A program made the position numbers and the translations under genes. Below are positions 1-12,715 of a stretch of DNA of 64,000 nucleotides, piece by piece (within the stretch, counting starts at the first letter, position 1; each line of letters begins with the position of its first letter). Below the pieces are notes generated by a model. The model worked only from the letters and a program-made list of their open reading frames with translations. It ran no database searches and was not told where the DNA came from. Origin of the DNA: Cladorhizidae sp. MBARI D1340-BT2 (taxonomy: Eukaryota > Porifera > Demospongiae > Poecilosclerida > Cladorhizidae); the NCBI GenBank assembly GCA_028752905.1, contig JAQNBH010000014.1:20467990-20531989 (forward strand). Reading direction: 5' to 3'.

Positions 1-1194
1 TGTTGAAATTTTAAGTGATAAAGGTTAGTGTCACAGATGTTGCAACTCAAGCCATGCTTACCTTCGACTGGCAGAGTATATTTCCATCTGTGAAAAGGTG
101 GCTCAATTATGTTTCAGTAAGGCATACTAAGGTATGGGCTCTGTTTTGGTAGTGCACATCATACCTCTACGTATCATCCTATTGCGGATGTTGCATAGAT
201 TTCTTCTAGGCTTAAATTATTGTGGTAGCCTACATACCAAATTATGAGTGAAAATGCTATGCTAGCTAGCAGGTATAATACAATAGTCATGATTGAAAGT
301 GCAAAGCCAAGGTGAAGTTCTGGGACAGTGGGTAAATTTATTAGTAAAATATTATATAAAGTCAGCTCAGTTTCCATCAGTTAAATTTTAAAAAGTTCAT
401 TTTATCCTATAAAAGCAGAAACTTCATAGAAACATCGGATGTGTTTACAGGAAACAGATGTAATACAAGTAATGGGAACTGACCTGACTTTAATAATGGC
501 TCTACATTCCTATATCTACCTATATACTTCTTATTTATCCACTTTCCCAAACCATTGCCACCTAGGCTTGCACATTCTATCAAGCTTAGGCACCAAGCAC
601 AGTTTCATCAATAAGGCTTGGAATGTTGAGTACATTAAAATGCTTAATCACTATCTAGTCAGTCAAGAGAGAAAAGATATAATAAAGTGAATGCTGAAGG
701 ACTGTCTGTGTGTGACTCATTATTACTTCTGGTTTGGGTGGTTTGGGATATGGCAGTTTTTTGAGCCACCATGCAGTCCCAGATGGAACCAGTCCAAGAA
801 TCATTGTCCTATTATGCAGCTATATTGTCTGTGCATGTTGTCTGTGTTTTTAGATATCATTATTCCTGTTCTTGTCACATGACAGAGTGCATTACTCTAA
901 AGGAAAACAGGTTTCTATGTCTAGAAGGTTCACCAACACAGGAGAATCCACAGACAAAGGGCCTGCAACTCTCACCAAAAACATGGCGTAGCAGGGAACC
1001 TAAAGCCTCTATTATGCACCACAAATACCACAGAACCTGTCCAGTGGTCTTGGGTGCTGGTTATTGTGATGGTTTTACTTATTATATGACACTAACTAAA
1101 AATTGAGCAATGCAGAGTTTCCCCTGACATAGTATACCATAAGAGAAAGTGAGGAAGAAAGTTAAATTCTATTTTGTATACCGAAATTCGATAT
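1..1194. other. No confident gene
   Basis: Only short open frames occur here. One on the minus strand (174-377, 67 residues) contains two hydrophobic stretches that could be membrane segments and might be an exon of a membrane protein. It has no splice context or family motif I can defend, so it is not called. Confidence 0.3.
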
Positions 1195-1530
1195 CTTATG
1201 CGTGTGGGTTGAAAATGAAATTAATTTTCACCCGCACACTTGACCATGTACTCACATTTTAGCACTTAATGAAAACACTCATTTTGTAAGTTGGGCTTCC
1301 TCCAGCTACTGGAACATCTAGCACTTTCCAATTAGGAGGTAGAACTGCAGAAAATTGAGGCATGCAGGTTTTGAGGCCCCCAACTTGACTACCTGTAACT
1401 GGAGCATAGTTGTACCTGTGTAAGAGTTATAAAAAGTGCATACAGAGAGAGCTATCTTTTAAGCTCATAGAGTAAAGTGCACGCAATTTATGGATCTCCG
1501 AAATTATAGTCACAGTTATTTTTCACTTTG
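1195..1530. repeat. Diverged foldback-element relic
   Basis: This stretch resembles the right half of the foldback element at 42821-43400. Shared landmarks, in the same order, are a gaccatgt block, a taatgaaaa block, a tctagcact block, an atagttgtacct block and a cagagaga block. It opens with a small hairpin around 1199-1240 (gtgtgggt near one end, cacccgcacac near the other). Similarity was judged by eye; the boundaries are approximate. Confidence 0.4.
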
Positions 1531-1825
1531 TTAAAAAAATGGTATTATGAAGCTCATGCCCCCTGAGAGTATGACTGGTATAATTTCTAGCCATTCCGTT
1601 GGCGTTTCTTGAAGAAGATTTTCCTATAGCTCTACCTAGTGCCTTGCAAGTATCATTGGGAGAGAGAGAGTAGCTGGTTAACTATCATCTAGAGAGAACT
1701 TGAAATGTGAATTGTAAAGGAATCTGTCTGAATCACGTCATATTAGATGAAATATAATTAGCTTCTTCCCAACAAATTACGCCTCAGCTAGAATGAATTA
1801 TGCAAAGCTCTTCATTTTTGTTCTA

Positions 1826-2392
1826 CAGTAGACCCTCGCTAATCCGGACCCCGTTAATCCGAAACCTCGCTAATCCGAACTGAAAGAAGAAAAAAAGGGG
1901 AAAAAATAAAAATAAAAAAATAAATAAAAACATTCAAAATGCGTGCCATTATTGAACTTCGAACCTACCACGAGCGTATCATACAATGCAGCTGCAGTGA
2001 TATGGAAAAGAAAAGAGCACACAAGAGCCTTACCATTGAGGAGAAGGTCGAGATCCTGGACCAACTCAGGAAGAAAAGCTACAAGTTACTATCTGAACAG
2101 TATGGAGTTGGAGTCTCAACTATCTCAGACATAAAGAAGAAGGGCAGCGAGTTGTAAGAATGCAAAAGGAAGTTGACTGAGATGGGACTCCGGAGATCTG
2201 CTAAAAGAATGAAGATGGGAAGGGATCATAATGATTAAAAATAACTTGTACTCCCACCACCCAGTATTCAACCCACACATGCAAAAAAATTGAGTTAAAT
2301 ATAATGATATTCATAAATTTCACTAATCCGAAAATTTCACTAATCCAAACTACTCAGATCACCAGTATATTCGGATTAGTCAGGGTCTACTG
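1826..2392 (+). mobile_element. Tigger/pogo-type short element with TA duplication
   Basis: A 567-bp Tc1/mariner-superfamily element. The left end reads CAGTAGACCCTCGCTAATCC and the right end is its inverted copy with two changes (CAGTAGACCCTGACTAATCC on the minus strand). TA dinucleotides flank both ends at 1824-1825 and 2393-2394, the expected target duplication. Further copies of the CTAATCCGAA motif sit just inside both termini, as subterminal binding sites often do in this group. The interior keeps only the DNA-binding part of a transposase, so the copy is non-autonomous. Confidence 0.85.
2002..2157 (+). pseudogene. CENP-B/Tigger N-terminal helix-turn-helix fragment
   Basis: From the ATG at 2002 the frame encodes a basic start, then SLTIEEKVEILDQL, then QYGVGVSTISDIKK. 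This is the psq-type helix-turn-helix that begins CENP-B, jerky and Tigger transposases and binds the element's terminal repeats. The frame is closed by TAA at 2155-2157. Recognisable family sequence continues in the same frame past that stop (ending KRMKMGRDHND) to TAA near 2236, so the stop is a nonsense mutation. The second helix-turn-helix and the DDE catalytic domain are missing. An upstream in-frame ATG at 1939 adds 21 residues without family character, so 2002 is preferred. Confidence 0.75.
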
Positions 2393-2394
2393 TA

Positions 2395-3569
2395 CTACTT
2401 TAGAGATCTTGACATATTAGGAGCTGAGCAAGAAGCAGATCATATTCCTCCTGGTAACTATGTGAGGGTAAGTTTTCCAGTACAATGCAAATGCAGGTTA
2501 GGCAGATTTTGTATAGGCAAAGAGTCATGCCCAACCTGTCCAAGCGAGATGGAGAGCTGACTTTTGGGCCAGATAGAGGATTGTAATTGGGTAATGGTGG
2601 AGTTCTATGCTTGGTTTAGAGGTACATCCGGGAATTTTTAAATAAAATTCTGACATTTAGTTCCAAATGTACCTTTGTCACACTAATAATTATTGAGACT
2701 TTAGCCCTCTTCCGCTCCCTAATCTCTATCCATGAATTATACATATTCATGGTCAAGATGCTTTAATTTGCATGAAAGCAAAACTAGCAATAGACAAAAC
2801 TGAACAGCTAATAGATGTGTGCATGAAACCAAGATGCACTGCCTTTCCAGAGATGTGAGTCTCAGGCAGGTATCTTTGGGTCTGGCAGCTTGATGATCAT
2901 TGATAAGAACCATGTTACATGTTTGGCTGCACGTAGTGACTACAGGTTGGGTTATGTGAAGAACCAAGTCACATATTTGGCTGCAGATAGTGACCACAGG
3001 TTGGGTTATATGATATGATAGGCTTCAGTAGGCCACTTCACAGGGCAGTCCAGAATCTATGGTTCCCCTTGGGTGGTCAATGTCTTCCCGTTATGCTACT
3101 TCAGCCATTGTTCCACATTTACTCACAATGTTGAGCAAGTTCTTTTGTCTGGAGTTAATCAAGTAATTAGCTAGCTGCACTGACTAGAGATAGCAGAAGC
3201 AGGTTATAAGTAAGCAGTTGTCTAGAATAGGTTATAGCAGGTCATCTTTACCCGTACCCACCATGCTTGTGAAAAGCAGAGTTATCGTATTTTAAGCTGG
3301 GTCAGAAAGGGTCTCAATAACTAACCATGAAAGCCAATAAACCATCAAGGCCGTAACTATTCACTTTTATGGTTCAAAATCCACTTTTTGGGTTATAGCT
3401 TTCCACTCTTTGGATTCTATACGTTGTAGATCCAGAAAATTGAAGAGGTGGGTTCTTCCAATAAACTTTATGACTGCCACACTCACTTTATTAAACCACA
3501 TCCAGTTTTCAAAAGTCATTTAAATAATGAGCATGCGTGCAGAGTGAGACAATTACATAACCATTTACT
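2395..3569. other. Non-coding, nothing recognised
   Basis: No frame with family character, no RNA gene and no clear repeat structure is visible. A minus-strand open frame at 2737-2997 has repeated cysteines because of a short local duplication (the cacaggttgggttatatga region) and is not credible as a gene. Confidence 0.4.
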
Positions 3570-3843
3570 GTGTTAGTAGGCAGGGTAGATCCAGGTGCTA
3601 GTGTTATTAGGCAGGGTAGAGCCATCCAGCGAGGGTGCTTGTGCTAGTAGGCAGGGTAGAGCCATCCAGCGAGGGTGCTTGTGCTAGTAGGCAGGGTAGA
3701 GCCATCCAACGAGGTTGCTTATGCTAGTAGGCAGGGTAAGGCCATCCAGTGAGGGTGCTTGTGTTAGTTGGCAAGGTAGAGCCATCCAGCGAGGGTGCTT
3801 GTGTTAGTAGGCAGGGTAGAGCCATCCCCACTGAGGGTGCTTG
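3570..3843. repeat. 40-bp tandem repeat, about six copies
   Basis: The unit gtgttagtaggcagggtaga followed by gccatccagcgagggtgctt recurs with starts at 3601, 3641, 3681, 3721, 3761 and 3801, after a truncated copy near 3570. Copies differ by a few substitutions. Confidence 0.9.
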
Positions 3844-4152
3844 ATTGCAAAGGCTGCAACCAAATGGTTGAAATTAAGATCTTGGACCATTCTATGATCG
3901 ACTTTGATTACTGCCAAAGCACCAAATCACTCCTCCGACATTGTAGACCGAAGATATGTCTTCAGCAACTTCAGCTGACTGTTGGCTCTCTCTGACTCAC
4001 AGGTAGTAATTGGTAGTGTTATATGCTATAACTATATATTAGGATAGGCATCTTCATCACAGCATAGTAAAGCTGCTCGAAGAGTGTCAGGCCTGTCATC
4101 TGGTGACATAGAAATAAATGTTATCTTCCATCTATTAAATTCTATAGAGAGC

Positions 4153-4477
4153 AATGGAGGAAAAGGCAAGTCACACTTCACCTACATCTTTAATGGAGGA
4201 GAAGGCAAGTCAGACTTGTAAAGTTCACTTATACATCTTGAATGGAGGAGAAGGCAAGCCAGACTTGTATAGTTCACCACATATTTAAAGGAGGAGAAGG
4301 CAAGTCAGACTTGTACAGTTCACCTACATCTTTAATGGAGGAGAAGGCAAGCCAGACTTGTACAGTTTACCTACATCTTTAATGGAGTAGATGGCAAGCC
4401 AGACTTGTACATTTCACCTACATCTTAGGAGGAGAAGGCAAGTCGGACTTGTACAGTTCACCTACTTCATTGATGGA
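4153..4477. repeat. 46-49-bp tandem repeat, about seven copies
   Basis: The unit contains aatggaggagaaggcaagtc, agacttgtacagttcac and ctacatcttt. Copies vary in length by a few bases. The array abuts the C-terminal end of the hAT relic to its right. Confidence 0.85.
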
Positions 4478-4479
4478 GG

Positions 4480-6450
4480 AACATCAGTGCACGGAGTGAG
4501 ACCAAGCCGTTTTATCTTTATCTGGTGAATTGATCCAAATCTAGTTTCCTTTTCTGTTGTTATGTGATTCCAAAAAGGCATCGTGATGTTTCTGCGATAG
4601 TACACTTCAGGGCTGTCTGCAGAAACATTGGCTATATGTACTTGTCTTGATGTACTCCTGGGAATGCTAACAGGTATGTTAATGCTGTCAGCAAAAGTTT
4701 TGATTTCTTCAAACCAAGCATGGAATTTGCTTCACAGATTGTTTTAAAAGGTTCCAACTCCAGTTGTGCATCAGAAATGTGTTCATATGCAGACATAACA
4801 TCATGAGTTCTCTTTGATAGGTTGATATCGAAGACTACTAAAGATTCACTGAATGAAACAAGAAATTCAAAAGAAGGAAGTTGATGAAGGAAACTATTTG
4901 CTTTTGTAAAGCTTTCTGAATCCCAAGACCAATTGCTATACTCTGAACTGCTGGTGCTAATCGATTCCATAGTATTGATAATGGCAAACAAGTCATAAAG
5001 TACCAAATAGGATTCTGTCCTCTGAACTCAGCATGTTTGGGACAAATCCTTGAGTTTAACTCTTTTCTCTGCAGGTGAAACTGATTCAATAACATGCTTA
5101 AAAAAATGCTGACGCTTTGGGAAATACTTAAAAAACATCGCAATTTCTGAAATGACACCATTGATATTGGAAATTGAGCATGCTCTCATAATACAAAGAT
5201 TCAACTGGTGACTCTGGCCGTGAGCATACAAAGCTAACGGGCATAATTGACAGATCCTTGCCTGAACACCCACATTGCTGGAAGACATATATACTGGCTG
5301 CACCATCATAGCCTTGACCTCTACAGAATGCCACATCTATGTCATGTGCTTGAAGCCAAGGAAGAGGAGCAGTTGAGATGGAATCACCTGTAATACTTCT
5401 ACAGAAATATAATCAAAAACTCTTCTCTGATTTGTTTATCTGCATCAGAAAATCATATCACTATTGAAAACCTGCTCCAAATTATCACCATCTGTTACCT
5501 CATCTGCTAATATGGTGGAATACTTTGCTTCTTTTATTTCTTTAATAATCTTGTTCCAGAGTGTGCTACCTACTATGGATTCAATTTGGATGGGCTTAGA
5601 GGTACACACTGCATTTGGAGGTGCATTTTCCAAATTATGCGCTGCACCTCGTCCGTCTCTTGGTCCTAAATTGGACCAGTTCAATAAAGTTACCTTTATT
5701 ATCGAACTCGGTTGATGTAACATCATCTCTATGACCTCTAAAACAAAGATCTTGCATTGCACAGAAGCAAACACACTCTAACAGTAACTTCACCACCGTT
5801 GAATTTGGAGCCACTTGCTCTTTACATTGCATGCTGAGCATGCAAACAACATTTTGGGTTGGTGCAACAGAACACTAACCTCTGAAAGTAACCATTATTG
5901 TCATTGAATCATGATGATATTGATGATCTTTATGGCTAAGACATGCTGAAGACTGCTTAGTCCAGACCTGTAAAGGCTTTGTTAAAATATCCCAACTTTT
6001 GCTGCCTAATGTCGCTGGGAGCAAACAAAGCACAAGATTTACCATCTTGAGAAATGCTGTAATGCAACCATGGATGATGCCTAACCCACTCAGCTTTAAA
6101 GCGATGATTGATGCCAAAAAAATACTTAGCAGGATAATTACATGAAGAATCTGGAATGAAATCGTGATGTTAAGGTTAATACTTTGTGTTAGGTGATTTA
6201 AATTTCCACTTTGTAGCAAAATGCCAATGTCCAGATAGGCAGTGGGAGGGGGGGAAGAAAGTAGTGGAAGAGAAGATGTCAAACTTGATGAACTTGGTTC
6301 AGGATCCAACTGGGCTGATTCAGTTTGAGGGTAAACTGCAGTATGTTGATTCACTGCATAGGTAGTTGGGGATAAATTATTGTCAGGACAGTTTTCTTCT
6401 GAGGACTTCTTTTTCTTTAACCAGTTTGAGCAACAGATCTCTTCATGGCT
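4480..6450 (-). pseudogene. hAT transposase relic (ZMYM1/DUF4371 type)
   Basis: A decayed cut-and-paste transposase read from right to left across several frames. Landmarks in order are a low-complexity N-terminal segment (6200-6440); DUF4371-type sequence in 5445-5774, including GRGAAHNLENAPP and a segment ending KYSTILADEVTD, the region of the first catalytic acidic residue; the GQGYDGAA motif near 5320; the LNLCIMRACS block near 5170; and a C-terminal block before 4632 that continues, frame-shifted, with the YYRRN-type sequence down to about 4480. At least four frame changes are needed, so no protein is made. The C-terminal hAT dimerisation segment is absent, and the 46-49-bp array begins where it should lie. 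I could not identify terminal inverted repeats. Confidence 0.8.
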
Positions 6451-6839
6451 AGCGTAATTTCAAACACCAAGTTCCACACCACGCAAAACAAGGTGCAGGG
6501 CTGGACATCTGTGCAGCATGGCTATTGACACACCCACAATTGTGGAATGAGCAACTAAACTGCAGCTCTTGCTTGCAGCGAGTATGTTCCATGCACAGAC
6601 CCTTTACCAACCGCAGCACTGGCAATGGGCCCATATTGCAGCATGCAAACTGAAAAGCATAAGAATTAGACTCAGTGAGTGCATTTTGAGTCAATTAGCT
6701 AATGCTGTGTTAAGGCTGGAGTGGGGTGCTTAAGTACCCAAAGACCCCTCCGCTCTGGAACCACCATTGGTCAGTGCGTATATAATGTGTGCATCAAAAT
6801 AATCATAACAGTTCTACTCTTATGATGTCTGCTGCAAAA
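6451..6839. other. Non-coding, nothing recognised
   Basis: This lies upstream of the hAT relic on its own strand. It may contain remnants of that element's N-terminus, but no motif can be assigned. Confidence 0.3.
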
Positions 6840-6919
6840 AACAACAACAAAACAGAACAACAACAAAACAGAACAACAACAAAACAGAACAACAACAAAA
6901 CAGAATAACAACGAAACAG
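6840..6919. repeat. 16-bp minisatellite, five copies
   Basis: The unit aacaacaacaaaacag occurs five times head to tail; the fifth copy has two substitutions. Confidence 0.95.
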
Positions 6920-8060
6920 AATCTTGGTCCTAAAAACAACAATTAATTCTCTCTAGCCTTAGAACTGCAGTCAGAGCTTTTCAGAATGGCAAACAAGCTA
7001 CACTATGACACTGACCTGAGCATGTCAATTGACATGAGTTCTAACAGCAAGGCCAACAGGAGTATTCCAGCACTTTGATCACACTTGGCATCTATGTAAT
7101 GTTTAGTTGGTTTTCAGAAATGCTTGTAGTCAAAGTGGCCTTTATTACATTTTACTGGTCATGTGCATGGGACGGGTAACTGGTCATACAAAATCTCCAC
7201 ATGCAGCTACATTCCAACCCCCTACAAAGTTACCACAAGATTTCTGTTTTCACAGGTTACTCAACATTTACCATGTGCAACTATTAATTCTAGTTACCTG
7301 ATAAAAGATCATTTTGACCATAAGATTTTCTGAAAAATCTAGCTGCTGGTTCTCCCATTCCAAGCACTAGTATCTAATTCTGCAAGGTAATGTTGCTGAC
7401 ACTCTGCAGCAAATATGTATGCTTACATACATAGGTGGTGGAACAGGTCCAATTGGTCCAACACCCAGATGGGTTCCACTGCCTATGCATTGGCCAGACC
7501 ATTTATCAGCTCTGATTGACCATCATAAACTCCAAAGGGCTTCAACAAAAAGTAATAATGATGATAATGAATCAAGAAAAAAGATCCATATGCACTGAGA
7601 GCCTAGGAAAAGAAGAGGGGGTTGGGTTTTTTTTAAATTTTAATAAAACACTTTCTATAGCTGATGTTGTAGAAAGTAGATCATTGTTGTTTTTGTCATT
7701 ATCATCATTATCACTATAACTCCCAAAGTGTCACAATGTGTAAGTAACAACAACACTATTATTATTGTCTGCTACTGGAGGGTGAGGTTGCGCTGTTTAC
7801 TGAGTGCCTCCACTTCCCTTGATATCAATAAGTGTGCTCGCACTCTCTCCAAATTGGTTCAACCAACTATTTTTAACAGGCTCTTATGATTAATCATTAA
7901 CTTTATATCTAGAACACTGTAAACACTGTCATCAACAAACCTAGAACTTGAGTTACATAATATTATTATGTCCGCAGTGATCAAACTAATACCTGACAAG
8001 TCTGCCAGTAACTGTGGCTCTGATTACGAACATTAATTACATATAATCATATTTGTGCAG
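6920..8060. other. Region upstream of the ZU5 exon
   Basis: Presumed intron or 5' flank of the ZU5-Death gene. Only short frames are visible. The last 20 bases form an acceptable 3' splice site (atttgtgcag, cut after 8060). Confidence 0.35.
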
Positions 8061-8926
8061 GCAATGCTCTGGGGGAAACTTCGGTTATATACACAGGACA
8101 CAGTACTTCTCTTGACTGGAAAAATTACGGCCTCAAACTACACTTTGAGGACGGTCGTCTTCCTTCTGGTGTCATGGAGTGCACTTTCCATGTCTCTTCA
8201 TTTGTACCTGGCAAATTTGTGTTTCCTGACAATCATGAGCATGTGAGTGGAATATACCTGATAGACTGTCCCCAAGAACTTAACACTCCAGTCACCATCA
8301 CAATCCAGCATTGTGTGACAAAAAATTACAAACACCGCCTGTCCTTCGCCTGCTGCTCAGATACCAAACCTCCATTCCAATACCACATCGTTGAAGGTGG
8401 TAACTTCACTTCCACTTGGGGAGAACTTCGTGTAAAGAAGTTTTCATTCTATACAATCGTGTGTAAACTTTTCGAATATGGTGCAAGGTATTTCTTTTCT
8501 CACCCTGAGAAGTCATACTTGGTTTCCATGTATAGAAGGAGTTTGTTCAGCAGTCCCTTTTGCAGTCCTGCCAGTTGGAATCTGTATTTTTCTGCTGTAT
8601 AAGACCTTGACCTTTAAAAAGCAATGGGTGCTTGGCAAAGAAGCTCAACCCATTGTACAAGAGGTTGTTCGATTCAAGGAAAATGAGGAGAGTATTGAGT
8701 TGGATATTCCAGAGAATGAAGCCGATCAACACACTGGGTGGCATTTAGAAGCTCTGGTACATCCTTCCATCAGGAAATATGATATTGATCATTATAAATG
8801 TGAAAGTCGTCGTCCTCCTCTCCTCCAACTATTGCTGAGCTCAATCAGACTGGAGTTATAAATTCCATCTTAAGCACGTGGAAGGTCCAAAGAACTTCAT
8901 GATAGTACACCAGCCAGTCCCCACAG
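8061..8926 (+). pseudogene. ZU5-domain exon of a ZU5-Death gene, disrupted
   Basis: The exon runs from a gcag acceptor (8060) to a strong gtaagt donor at 8927. Its frame encodes GHSTSLDW, NYGLKLHFEDGRLPSGV and PVTITIQHC, the pattern of ZU5 domains as found in UNC5-like and ankyrin proteins, followed by the PPFQYHIVEGG region. ZU5 domains are scaffolds that usually accompany a C-terminal Death domain, and Death-domain exons lie downstream on the same strand. Two in-frame TAA codons (8600-8602 and 8615-8617) interrupt the frame. Family-like coding then resumes in a second frame (8640-8810, with ENEESIELDIPENEA) and a third (8857-8926, with KFHLKHVEGPKNF). The exon is 866 nt; equal splice phases at both ends would require a multiple of three. 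I infer a pseudogene, unless the assembly carries indel errors. Confidence 0.7.
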
Positions 8927-10353
8927 GTAAGTAATATATTGTTGATTGTGTGTGTTGAGGTGAAAGTTTGACACCTGCAACACATCTACTTACAATGTCT
9001 ATTGCAAGTACACAACATTCAAAGGAGTCAATCACACACGCAAGCAAGACTATCACATCTCGACTACTTTAAAGTGGGGGGGGGGGGGAATTTAGGTTAA
9101 AAAAAAAATGAGTGTCCCTACATTGGAGTTTCCTAACTTGCACATGAATCAGAGTTATTGATTTATAAATGGTCTTTAACTAATATATGTGATTTAAAAT
9201 CCAAAGTCAGGCCTCTCAACCTCTCTAAACCATGGGGCATACAATATCATAAACAACTGATACTTTTTGCGATAGTTGTTGCTTGGTTTAGTGTTGCTAT
9301 GAGCTCCATATGGACCTTATGATTACGCTGAGAGTCTTTAGCCATGCATACTTTTAGTATCAATAATTTGTATATATATGTAGGAATTGTATTATGATCC
9401 CAAGCGTCCATGAGCACAGCTGTCTTGTTTGTACGGTGAACTTACTTACACAGTAGTGCTATAAAGGCCAGAAACTTGTTCTGGACCTTAGAATCTACAT
9501 ATATAACAGTTGGATTTCCTCACAACTATAGCTTCCACATTCTCCATTCTCTCCTCATTAATCTTCCACTTGCTATCCGCCATCATTGTCTTACTTTACT
9601 CTCTAATAAATTTAATCTCTACTTTATTGCATACATTCCCACTACATCCAATATCACTTGTTACTGCACCTGATCTCTAGCTAGAATCTAGCTAATAGTA
9701 GTATAATTATCATAAGCATATAGCAACCAATTACACCATGTTCCTTGCACTTAAGTCCAACCCTTTTAACTCCAAATCCTTCAAAATCCCATCACATATA
9801 CAGACCTGATGACAAAGAACAACCCTGTTTCAGCCATGCCTCACTAAAACTACCTAGAACCCACCCAATAAAACACTCGGGCAACTTGGTCATACAAGTC
9901 TTTGCACATATGGACAATTTCTTGAACACCATACCTTTTTCATCTTCATCCACAATCCTTCTCTCCACATTGTAGCGTATCCTTGCTTGCATCTAGACCT
10001 GCAGGAAATAACTGCCGACCCTGTGATGTCATAATGTTACGCACACACACTCCCCTCAACACTATGAACACAGATGTGCACAGCATTACTATGTTGGGGG
10101 GGAGAAACATAGCTACAATTGCATGGTGCATGCAAAATAGCTAGGGATGATCTGCTATATCACCTCCATGAATTTTTTAATTTTTTATGTCATACAGAAA
10201 TTAACATCAAGGCCATTGATTTATATAAATATATATATATATTAAATGTATTAAATGTTATATTTTTGGGAATCATAATTGCATTCGTCGAGGTCCCAAT
10301 AATAGAGTCATAATTTAGCTTAGCAGTGATATCATTTTTAACCAAAAGAATCA
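8927..10353. other. Intron sequence, no gene seen
   Basis: This is the first part of the intron between the ZU5 exon and the 16741 exon. It includes a G run at 9076-9088 and a short AT run near 10230. Frames here have no family character. Confidence 0.4.
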
Positions 10354-11361
10354 TTAAGTTCTGAACTCTCTCTTGAGCTGTCGTGGATCGATTTTAACAA
10401 TGGCAAGTTTACTAAAGCTTCTCTCACAGGATCCTGTGGTCACACAAAGTGTGACAAACCAACGATAAAGTTGGTATAGTTCTCCATACACTCTGTGCAG
10501 ACCAGTCTGATGCAAAACTTGTAATACATACATGTTTTGCAATTTTGAAGAAGGTCTCTCCTAAATTACTTTAACAGGGAATACTCTGTTTTCAGAGCTG
10601 ATTCATTCATTCCATAGAACTCAGCTAGGTGCTGCAAGTTGCTGTCAGTTTCTTGCTCCTCACCCCACTTCAGCAATTTTTTCAGGCTGGAGGTAGCTGA
10701 GAGGTTCTGTGTTTCTTGTGAGAATCCCATTTCTATTTGTTCTGTCAATACGTCCAGTACCTGATAGTAAAATTCTGCTCTGTACTTACTTTCAACCGTT
10801 TCGTGATGATGCTCAGTATGCCACATATGATCAAGTCGCAGTGAGAATCTCTTCCTCTGTGCAGAGAGCATTGTGGGAATATCAACACCAATTGTGTTAG
10901 CAAGAGAAGTAGCTGTCTCAAAGAACTCCTGAAACTTGTCTTCAGTTCTCCGTCTCCTTAAAACAGTGAGTGTGGCCTTGATGGATCCAACTGCTGCTCC
11001 TAAGTCAATCTGCCTAGATTGAACATACTGACTTACGATATTGGCAAGCTCCAGGAGCTGCTTTAGCACAGTCATGGCCAGGAGAAACTCAAACCTCTGA
11101 AATTGGTGCAATAAGCCTCTAGCATCAGCTGCAGCCTTTGCCTGTGATGTTTCATCTTCGATAGTAAAAAATGACTTGGGAAATTTGCTTTATGGCTTCA
11201 TATCTGCATGCCCACCTAGTTTCGCAGAGCTTCTTGATCGCAAGCTTTCCAGTTTCATCAGTAGATGTCTCAAACTCACACTGCAGTGTCTGAAACAAGC
11301 TGTGTCGACAAGTACAAACAATACAATGCTTCAAGAGTTACAAAGAAGTTCCTTGCTATCT
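10354..11361 (-). pseudogene. hAT transposase, C-terminal half
   Basis: This carries the downstream part of the split transposase. It includes an ETRWACRYEAIK segment near 11210 (the conserved T-R-W block of this family), a long helical middle region with EDKFQEFFETATSLANTIGV in 10566-11111, and the hAT C-terminal dimerisation signature CERSFSKL near 10410-10430. The last segment is in another frame from the middle one. It sits in the long intron of the ZU5-Death gene, on the opposite strand. Confidence 0.8.
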
Positions 11362-11949
11362 TGTAACCGAAACTTCTTTCTGGCCAAGATGCACTTTGCT
11401 CTTGCCAGATCCAAGTTCCCGGTCCGACGCCTGAACCTCTTCTAACCTCCCTGGCTAGAACCTCTCTTCAGACCAAACAACAAACACAGCACCCTTTGCC
11501 GTGTCGCTGATTAGCAAGAGTCTAGTGCTAATATATCCCAAGGCTAACGAATCAATCAAGTGCTCTTACTCAATAACAATTCATACTGAATAAAGACAAC
11601 TCTCACTTTTTAACGCCCTCTCTCAATAGTATACAAAGTTCAGTCCTTTTATAATTACGAGCTACTTGTTCAGTTTGACGTCACTTGTCTCCAAGGTGAC
11701 TTCGTGGCAACCTATCAAGAGCTTGCTCCCGAATCCTCGCAAGAGTTTCGTCATCTGTGTTCTCCTCCCAAGGTCGAACTCGCGATCGTTGATATCTTCC
11801 CACGTTCTCTGCGTTGGTGTGGTTTGCCACGTTCTCTGCATCCGTGTGGTTTGCCATGTTCTCTGCATCCGTGAGGTTTGCCACGTTCTCCCCGTTCTTC
11901 TTGTGGTTTGCAGGAGCCAGAAAACTACCTGTCAGAGGTTTCACTGACA
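11362..11949 (-). repeat. 3' LTR
   Basis: 588 bp, aligned without gaps to 14227-14814. It contains a 36-bp internal triplication (encoding repeats such as ENVANHT) into which the pol reading frame runs. Confidence 0.95.
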
Positions 11950-12715
11950 TTCCCTTTTCCTTTGATCGTGAGCCCTGGTCACGAGACAATCCATCAGCAT
12001 TGGCGTTTGCCGTACCAGCTCTGTGGCTTGTTTGTGAGAGAGAGAGTGTGTGTAACTTTTCTACCTCATTCAACTCGAATGGGTCGTCTCTTGCCAGGCC
12101 AGGCCAATCCATCCTCCGACGAATCGCCTCCAATGTTCTCTCTGGACCGAAGTGTCCAGCCACCATCGAGTTGTGCCCTAACTGCAACACTTTGGTCCGA
12201 GCCAACTGCGGGACAACCACCAGATCCTTCCCTTGGTCCTGGTATGGTTTCCGAAGCAGAATCCCATCCTTCCAAAAGTAGGGGTTGTTCTCCTCGCTTG
12301 CCTTTTCACGAATCCTCTCCAACGTGGAGTCCGTCTGTTGGGCCAGCTTCAGCTGCTCTGCTGAAATGGTCTCGAAAACGTTTTGCTCTTCATTCGTAAT
12401 GTCACGTGTAGGATCTGGGTCATCTGGTTCTTGTTCTGCTCCTATCTCATTTGGCTCGAGTAGTTCCGGATTCATGTCACTAGAATCCATCCTTTGGTCA
12501 TCTGAAGTCACTTCTGGGTCATCTTCCGCTTTACTTACAATGTCAACCGGGTCTAATGTATGTGTGACTGGCTGGTCTCGCTCTTGTTCCAGCTGTTCTC
12601 GTGCTGCAAGCTCGCTCTTTGCTTGCTCCTGGGCACGTGTCGTCACCATACATGATTTGGTTAAGTCGGGAGATGTTGGAATCAAGTCTTCCTCCCTTAG
12701 TGCTACCTTCAGAAT
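11681..12715 (-). pseudogene. pol remnant: integrase zinc domain joined to RNase H end
   Basis: A long open frame whose upstream half is acidic linker sequence. The integrase H2C2 zinc-binding domain follows (LQLGHNSMVAGHFG with the RRRMDWPGLARD tail, about 12090-12200). Directly after it, near 12085, comes sequence ending in the RNase H signature HRAGTANANADGLSRD. The integrase core and all of reverse transcriptase should lie between these, so a deletion junction is inferred near 12085. After RNase H the frame runs over the purine tract and into the LTR. It is offset from the Gag-protease frame by one base at an A5 run near 12715, which could be a programmed shift site or a mutation. Confidence 0.75.

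Noticed and set aside
174..377. Possible membrane-protein exon resembling receptor transmembrane segments
   Set aside because: Hydrophobicity alone; no splice sites or motif.
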